From NCBI GenBank assembly GCA_027186245.1, contig CP114483.1:5280001-5344000 (forward strand): DNA of 64,000 bases. Reading direction: 5' to 3'. Below, one piece after another: positions 58,520 to 64,000 of the stretch. Both the position numbers and the translations under genes were made by a program. The notes below the pieces were generated by a model. It was not told the origin of the DNA, did no database searches, and worked only from the letters and a program-made list of their open reading frames with translations. Position 1 is the first letter of the stretch, and every line of letters starts with the position of its first letter. This DNA comes from Coriaria nepalensis (Eukaryota > Streptophyta > Magnoliopsida > Cucurbitales > Coriariaceae).

Positions 58520-59710
58520 TGCTTGCAATTGGCCATGATTACCAAATGTGGCAAGAGAATGTGAAAAACCTATATTACAAATGGTGACCACAAGTAATTG
58601 CTTGCGGTTTTCACATAGAAATATATAAAGAAGTTGTGTAAGTTGCAAGGAATAATTAATAGATTGAAATAAACATCTCAGAATTAGGATATTTGTTTTG
58701 ATGAAACAATCAAATCTTTTCATTTTATTAAAAATAAAAATGATCCTTGTGTGCATACGAAGGTTAGTAGGAGTACAAAAATGTTCATAAATTCATTACA
58801 TATATGACATAATACTCATTAGACAATGAGGTAGCTATAGTGCAATCTATTAAATTGTAATTATCAAAATAACCCTTCATAATATTTGGGTAAAGAATCT
58901 TTTGTTGAGACCTATAGAGATAGATTCAAAAAATTGCTTGGCTTGACCCACTCAACATACATAGGAAAACTTGCTAAATATTTTTAGCATTAAGGATTCC
59001 AAGAGATCACTTTCACTAATGAGTCAAGGAATTCGACTTAGAGATGTCAATTAAGACATGAAAGGAGAGGTATTCATCCTATACTATGTATGCGACTAGA
59101 TATAGACTATGCTCTAAAGACTTACAAGTAGCTTTAAGGCACTCTGGTTGATAAAGCATTGAGATGCCTAAGAATTTCATTAAATAATTTAGAATGATTA
59201 ATAATTTATTCTTAATTTTATGGAGCATCCAAATTGAAATTTGAGATTTCATAGACTCTAATTTTCAATCAAATATCGATGATAGTAAATTATTTTTACT
59301 TTTAGTTTGTTTCACCTATATTAGAGGAGTGGTGAAATTGGAAAGGTTCCAATCATGATGCGATCGGGAAATTCCCACTAAGACTAAATATATTGCCACC
59401 TTGAATGTAGTAAAAGTGGTGTTTTGGATGAAAGGTATGTTGGACTTGATGTGGTTCCTAGCATTAATAATCTCATAATAGTTGACTATAATAATTATGC
59501 AAAAATAGTACAAGCAAGGGGAACTTAGGTCTCATCAAGTTCAAAACACATGTTACTCCATTTTTCACTTAATCCGATTGTAATTTAGAATGTTTATATG
59601 AATATAGAGAAAGTCGATATAAATAACAACATACTGGATCCACTAACTAAAGGGCTTTTCAAACAAAATCTAGATTGCCATCGTGACAAGATTAGAATAA
59701 GATTTTGAAA
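58520..59710 (+). pseudogene. copia reverse transcriptase and RNase H, family B, decayed
   Basis: The + strand gives IKSFHFIKNKNDPCV near 58705, ETYRDRFKKLLGLTHSTYIGK near 58900, MRLDIDYAL near 59085, a YGASKL-type RNase H start near 59220, and NILDPLTKGLF-type residues near 59630 in broken frames. The order is that of copia pol. No active-site Y-V-D-D is readable. The 3' LTR follows after a purine tract. Confidence 0.72.
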
Positions 59711-59737
59711 TGATTGGCTTGAGTGCAAGTAGGATAT

Positions 59738-60590
59738 TGAAAGTGTATGCTCGTGAAACCAATCGGGTTAGACCTGATAGGTATACATTTTGTGAGATAC
59801 AATCTTATTTGTGAATATTAATGACATTATTATTTGTTCAATAATAGTAAGGCATTCATCTATTCATAATGTTTTTTAATTATGTTGGAATTAATATCTT
59901 ATGTTCTATAAATACATAGCATGATAAAGTATAGTGTCTTATGTTATGTACTTTGGAGACCATGATGGAGCTCATGCTTATTGAGACTCAAGTTGCTTAA
60001 AGCATAAAGACATGAAATGTTCATTGTCATAAGATCTCAAAAATAGTCATTGATGATCCAGATAGATAATCATATAGTTCATCATTGAAAGTTTTTAGGG
60101 TGGCTGATCTCATAGCCATTGGTGTTAGTTGAATATCATGATGATTATGTGGGTGCTTAGTAGAGACTAAGGGTACCGAATGTCATACTTAGATAATTCT
60201 CAATGGTAATTAATATTGACTATTAATAAGAAGTATCTAGCGACTATAATACATGTTCTCCTTAGCCATGGTGTCTTATTTTCCTGGTTTCATACTTTGA
60301 CATCATTAGAATTAGTCTTAGTGAAGGGTGAACATGAAATGAACCGTTGGGTATAAAATGTTGTACATGAAGGTTTTGAGTGATCAAGAAGAAATCCATC
60401 GCTTCTGTATTTTGAAATAAGTCATATGCATGGTATACTTTATTGAACAATGAAATCCTTGCAAGGTAATATGGTATGAAAAGAGTTTCAGTCACTTATC
60501 ATTTGTTGAGGGCTAAGGAATTTTATGTGATTCGATCTAGAGCACCAGTGAGATAGTGAAGGAGATGTCTCAAGATCAACCCCCAAAATT
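59738..60590 (+). mobile_element. 3' LTR, copia family B (+ strand copy)
   Basis: TGAAAGTGTATGC starts at 59738 after GTGCAAGTAGGATAT, close to the usual polypurine tract GTGCAAGTGGGAGAT. The ~450 bp that follow match the reverse of 49980-50411. The far end is undefined. Confidence 0.8.
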
Positions 60591-61061
60591 TCCTAATTTA
60601 GAACTCCTTCCAAAATAGGTTAATTACCCAAATGAAAATTTTCCTAATTTAGAAGACTTCTTAAAAAGGTTAGTTACCATAAACACTTTTAATTAGCTAA
60701 TTAATGAAATCAAGTTCTTTATTTAATATGATCATAGAAATTCAATATAAAAATTTCACATTGTTAATTCTATTAATCACATTAAATCTTACCAATCACA
60801 TCAAAACTTAGCATAAAGAATTTAAGGTAAATAATTGATTCCATATAATATAGTGCATAATATTACCAAGATATATATTTATAGAGCATATAATATTATT
60901 CAAACAAAATTAATAAACATGATAAATAATAACTCACTTTCATTAATGACAATAAATAATATGTTGATAATATCTTCATAGAGATAGTATCACATAAAGT
61001 ATTTGCCCCATTGCGTTAAAATTTGATTTGCTTAACGGTTATACACTTTCAATCTCCCACT

Positions 61062-62200
61062 TTCACTAAAAAGGAAATGGATCCCTATTTGGAGACATTA
61101 AAATGAAGGGATGAGAGACTTTTCTTCCAAACCTACTTGTAGTGAGATGATATTTAGACCATATAATGACCTCACATTTCCGATAGATATAAAGTAATTG
61201 GGTAGGCGTGGATTAATGTATCCTCACATGCTTTCTGTAGAAATTATATCAGTAGTCACAATAACCATTGTTTTAGTGAAGAGAAGGATAAGGAGGAACA
61301 AAACGCCCGTAGAATGACATAGAAAGCATAACAAAGGGAAAGGAAGATCATAAGAGGTGATCACGCTACAGACCCACCCAGAAAGTCTAGAGATCTCCGA
61401 AGATGAGAAGGAAGATGAGGAGGCCTTCCAAGAGGAAGATATGCAATACCCTGAAAGAGAACCACCACCACCTTTTAGAGACTTTCTAGAGGCCGATGTA
61501 GGGATGTTAGGACTATTCATTACCCCATTAGTATGCAGATGTTTCCTTGTATGTGAGTAGGGGGGAAAGAAAAAGGTTATGATGTATTTTGCAAAATTTT
61601 GGAAAATTTTATTTTGACATGTATATAGAAACTTGCTATGTTATATGTAAAATAAGAGAATAAGTATTTTGGAGTTGTGATGATCAAATTTTGTATTGTT
61701 AATATCAATCACTGAATTATATATATATAAAGAGTGTTTTCTAGTAAATCTTTCTCATTTCAATAGAATTAATATGTGGTATTAAATTTATTGTAGGCAT
61801 TGAATTACCCTCTACTAAGTCCTAGAAGCAACATGATAAGAGGACATATCACTAGCACATCTACCAATAGACATCCTGATAGCCCGTCTAATAATCGAAA
61901 CTAATAAAAGTTGAATGATTAAAGGATTTTCAAGATATACTAAAGTAGCCTTTTAGAACCATGTCTGAAAATTGGAAGACAATGATAAAACACTAACCCC
62001 TACTATCAACTTTACGACCCTCATATGGGCTACATTACTTATGGAAATACCTTTGCGAAAATAGTTTTTTATTTTTATTTTTTTTAATATAATAATACTT
62101 TTCCAATAATACAAAACTGGGCTTTGTGTGATTATCGATGAATAAAATAATGATACTTTTATTTCAATAGAAAGCAGGGCCCTATGTGATTACCAACAAG
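61062..62200. other. Unassigned DNA with an acidic open frame
   Basis: 61357-61560 (+) encodes 67 residues with an acidic stretch (ISEDEKEDEEAFQEEDM) followed by PPPPFRDFLEAD. Codons before it on the same strand are also low in stops. I do not recognise it; it could be a piece of a retrotransposon-associated protein. The remainder shows nothing. Confidence 0.35.
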
Positions 62201-62572
62201 CTAATGTGTGTGCCTCTGGCACGTCTTACGATGCTTAGCCTTGAATCTTTGACAAGTGAAACACTTGTTTACAAACATTACTGCATCTTTTTTCATTCCT
62301 CGTGACCATAAATATTCTTTAAGATCTCTATATATTTTTGTGGCTCTTGGATGAACTGAATAAGGCTTATTGTGACCTTTGGTTAAAATTAGGCTCCTTA
62401 TTTCTTCATTGTTGAGAACACGCAAGTATTCTTTGAAGCTAAGAACTCCATCTTTAGAAATTCTAAAGTCAGATCTTTTCCTTTCTATTACTTTTTTCTT
62501 TATTTGTTTCATCTCAGCATCCACCTCTTGCGTACTTTGAATAGCTTCAAGCATAGTTGGTTGAAGATTCAA
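62201..62572 (-). pseudogene. Ty3/gypsy integrase zinc-binding region (element G3)
   Basis: A 123-codon open frame on the - strand ends with the integrase zinc finger: HNKPYSVHP (two His), then YLWSRGMKKDA and FVNKCFTCQRFKAKH (two Cys). The catalytic core should follow, but the element breaks off at about 62200 in unrelated sequence. The N-terminal part (VDAEMKQIKKKV, DFRISKDGVL) is the spacer after RNase H. Confidence 0.88.
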
Positions 62573-63174
62573 AGATGATAACTATCTTGTTATCAACTCT
62601 ATTTTTGCCTCACATACTTCCTTTTGTAGTGGTTATGGTAATGAACATAGTGCAGCAAAGCTAGCCGAGGATTTTCGACTTAAAGCATCTGCAACTTCAT
62701 TTGCCTTACCTGGATGATATCATATTTCACAATCACAATCCTTTACAGTTCTAATCATCATCTCTGCCTCATGTTCAATTCCTTCTTTCTGAAGAAATAT
62801 TTCAGACTTTTATGGTCGGTATAGATGTCACATCTTACCCTATAAAGATTGTGCCTCTAGACTTTTAGGGAAAATACTACCACAGCAAGTTCTAGGTCAT
62901 GTGTTGGGTAGTTTTTCTCATACACTTTGAGCTAGTGGGAAGCATAAGCAATCACTTTCTCATTATGCATTAATATCGCTCCCAGTCCTAGCTTGGATGA
63001 ATCATTATATATTACTAATCCATCTTTACCTTCTGGAATAGTAAGAATAGGGGCACTTGTTAGCTTTTGTTTTAGCTCTTGAAACCTTTCTTCACAAGCT
63101 TCTGACCACTCAAAATTTTGACTCTTACGAGTAAGTTTAGTGAGTGGGGTAGCTATTTTGGAAAATCCTTCCAT
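62573..63174 (-). pseudogene. Ty3/gypsy RNase H (element G3)
   Basis: 63174-62932 is open: MEGFSKIATPLTKLTRKSQN, FEWSEACEERFQELK, TIPEGKDGLVIYNDSSKLGLG (the first catalytic Asp is in IYNDSS), and VIAYASH. The downstream part of RNase H (62600-62930) is readable in other frames with stops. The sequence is closer to the family norm than in G1 or G2. Confidence 0.88.
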
Positions 63175-63198
63175 AAATCATCTGCAATAGCATGCCAA

Positions 63199-64000
63199 TC
63201 ATTGGAAACTTCGCACCTTTGAGGCATTTTTTGGCCTACACCAATTGCTTACCGCTTCTACCTTGGATGAATCTACTAAAATTTCATCTTTGGAAACAAC
63301 GTGTCCTAGAAAAGCGACCTGATCAAGCCATAATTTACACTTCTTAAATTTGATATAAAGTTGATAATCTCTTAGTATTTGCAACACTAGTTTCAAGTGT
63401 TCTACGTGCTCCTCCTTAGCGTTTCAATAAACAAGAATATCATCAATAAAGACAATGACAAACTTGTCTAGATACACTTTTGACACTCGATTTATCAAAT
63501 TCATAAAGGCAGCTAGGGTATTAGTCAGTCCGAACAGCATCACGAGAAATTCATAATGCCCATAACATGTCCGAAAAGCTATTTTTGAGACGTCAGATTC
63601 TCGGATCTTCAACTGATGGAATTCTGATTTCAAATCAATATTTAAGAATACTGAAGCCCCTTGGAGTTGATCGAACAAATCATCTATCCGTGGTAGAGGA
63701 TATTTGTTCTTTATGGTCACTTTATTATCTCTATAGTCTACGCACATCCGTATTGACCCATCTTTCTTCTTCACAAATAACATATGTGGTCCCTAGGGTG
63801 AAAAACTTGGGCTAATTTTTCCTTTATCAAATAGTTCTTGTAACTATTTCTTAACTCTTTCAACTTTGTTGGCGCTATACTATATGTCGCTTTTGATATT
63901 GGTGCAGTTTCTAGTGCCAAGTCTATTTCAAACTCAATCTTACGGTCTGGCTAAAGTCCTGGTAACTCTTTTTGAAAAACTCTAAGAAAGTTACAAACTA
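63199..64000 (-). pseudogene. Ty3/gypsy reverse transcriptase (element G3, runs off window)
   Basis: 63783-63424 is open and carries [71 protein letters not shown] and the active-site box [11 protein letters not shown] (both Asp kept). After a stop, 63396-63199 continues with [22 protein letters not shown] and [19 protein letters not shown]. Above 63783 the entry region is decayed and the element continues beyond 64000. It is the best preserved gypsy pol in the window but has stops between its open segments. Confidence 0.9.

Larger units (their letters stand above)
51051..60890 (-). mobile_element. LTR start fragment, copia family B (opposed); true end 61051
   Basis: This entry covers 60890 to 61051. 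On the - strand TGAAAGTGTATAACC starts at 61051, preceded by GTGGGAGATT (61052-61061). It matches the first ~160 bp of the LTR at 48431-50411. With the + strand LTR start at 59738, two LTR starts of one family point towards each other. Confidence 0.7.

Noticed and set aside
60890..61051. Feature entry for this LTR fragment lists an end of 51051
   Set aside because: That end value is a typing slip in the feature list; the supported interval is 60890-61051, as its call and evidence state.

Overview
This window looks like nuclear DNA from a flowering plant, probably a eudicot. It is AT-rich, has GT-AG introns, and is filled with decayed LTR retrotransposons of both Ty3/gypsy and Ty1/copia type. 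I see no prokaryotic, organellar or rRNA sequence. Only one gene reads as intact: a five-exon TRAPPC2L-like (sedlin-fold TRAPP subunit) gene on the + strand at 38394-40616. Two other nuclear genes are present as damaged copies on the - strand: a DNL/Zim17-type zinc finger (plastid/mitochondrial Hsp70-escort) gene at 23005-24463, and a small gene with a mitochondrial-type N-terminus whose exons lie on either side of a copia element (16561-16884 and 21459-21662).

Layout: 1-3830 is a - strand chromovirus-like gypsy pol with gag tail. It meets a second, + strand gypsy fragment head to head (3831-5790). A solo LTR follows (6133-7754). Next is a multi-exon, - strand transposon-type reading frame (7868-9480) with two arrays of a dyad-symmetric repeat built on TTGATATCAA (about 8285-8790 and 10190-10935). 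LTR-like and tandem-repeat DNA fills 11640-16480, including six copies of a ~250-bp unit. A gag-only copia element (16885-21416) sits in the split gene. A MITE lies at 25742-25973.

From 27180 to 37000 a FAR1/MULE-type transposase gene has been split by an LTR insertion and then rearranged. Its 3' half is on the - strand (27180-28376) and its 5' half on the + strand (30480-31048), with copia fragments around them. After the TRAPPC2L gene, 41990-61051 is a palimpsest of one copia family (family B below) in both orientations, with serial gag/LTR modules, and with gypsy-like LTR sequence and minisatellites inserted. The window ends in a third gypsy pol fragment on the - strand (62201-64000).

I found no convincing new molecular system. 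The parts most worth following up are the dyad-repeat arrays tied to a transposon ORF, the rearranged FAR1-like gene whose halves join in phase, the two decayed nuclear genes, and a run of small GC-rich hairpins in a copia leader (36454-36626). Coordinates of decayed elements are approximate unless a boundary motif is cited.
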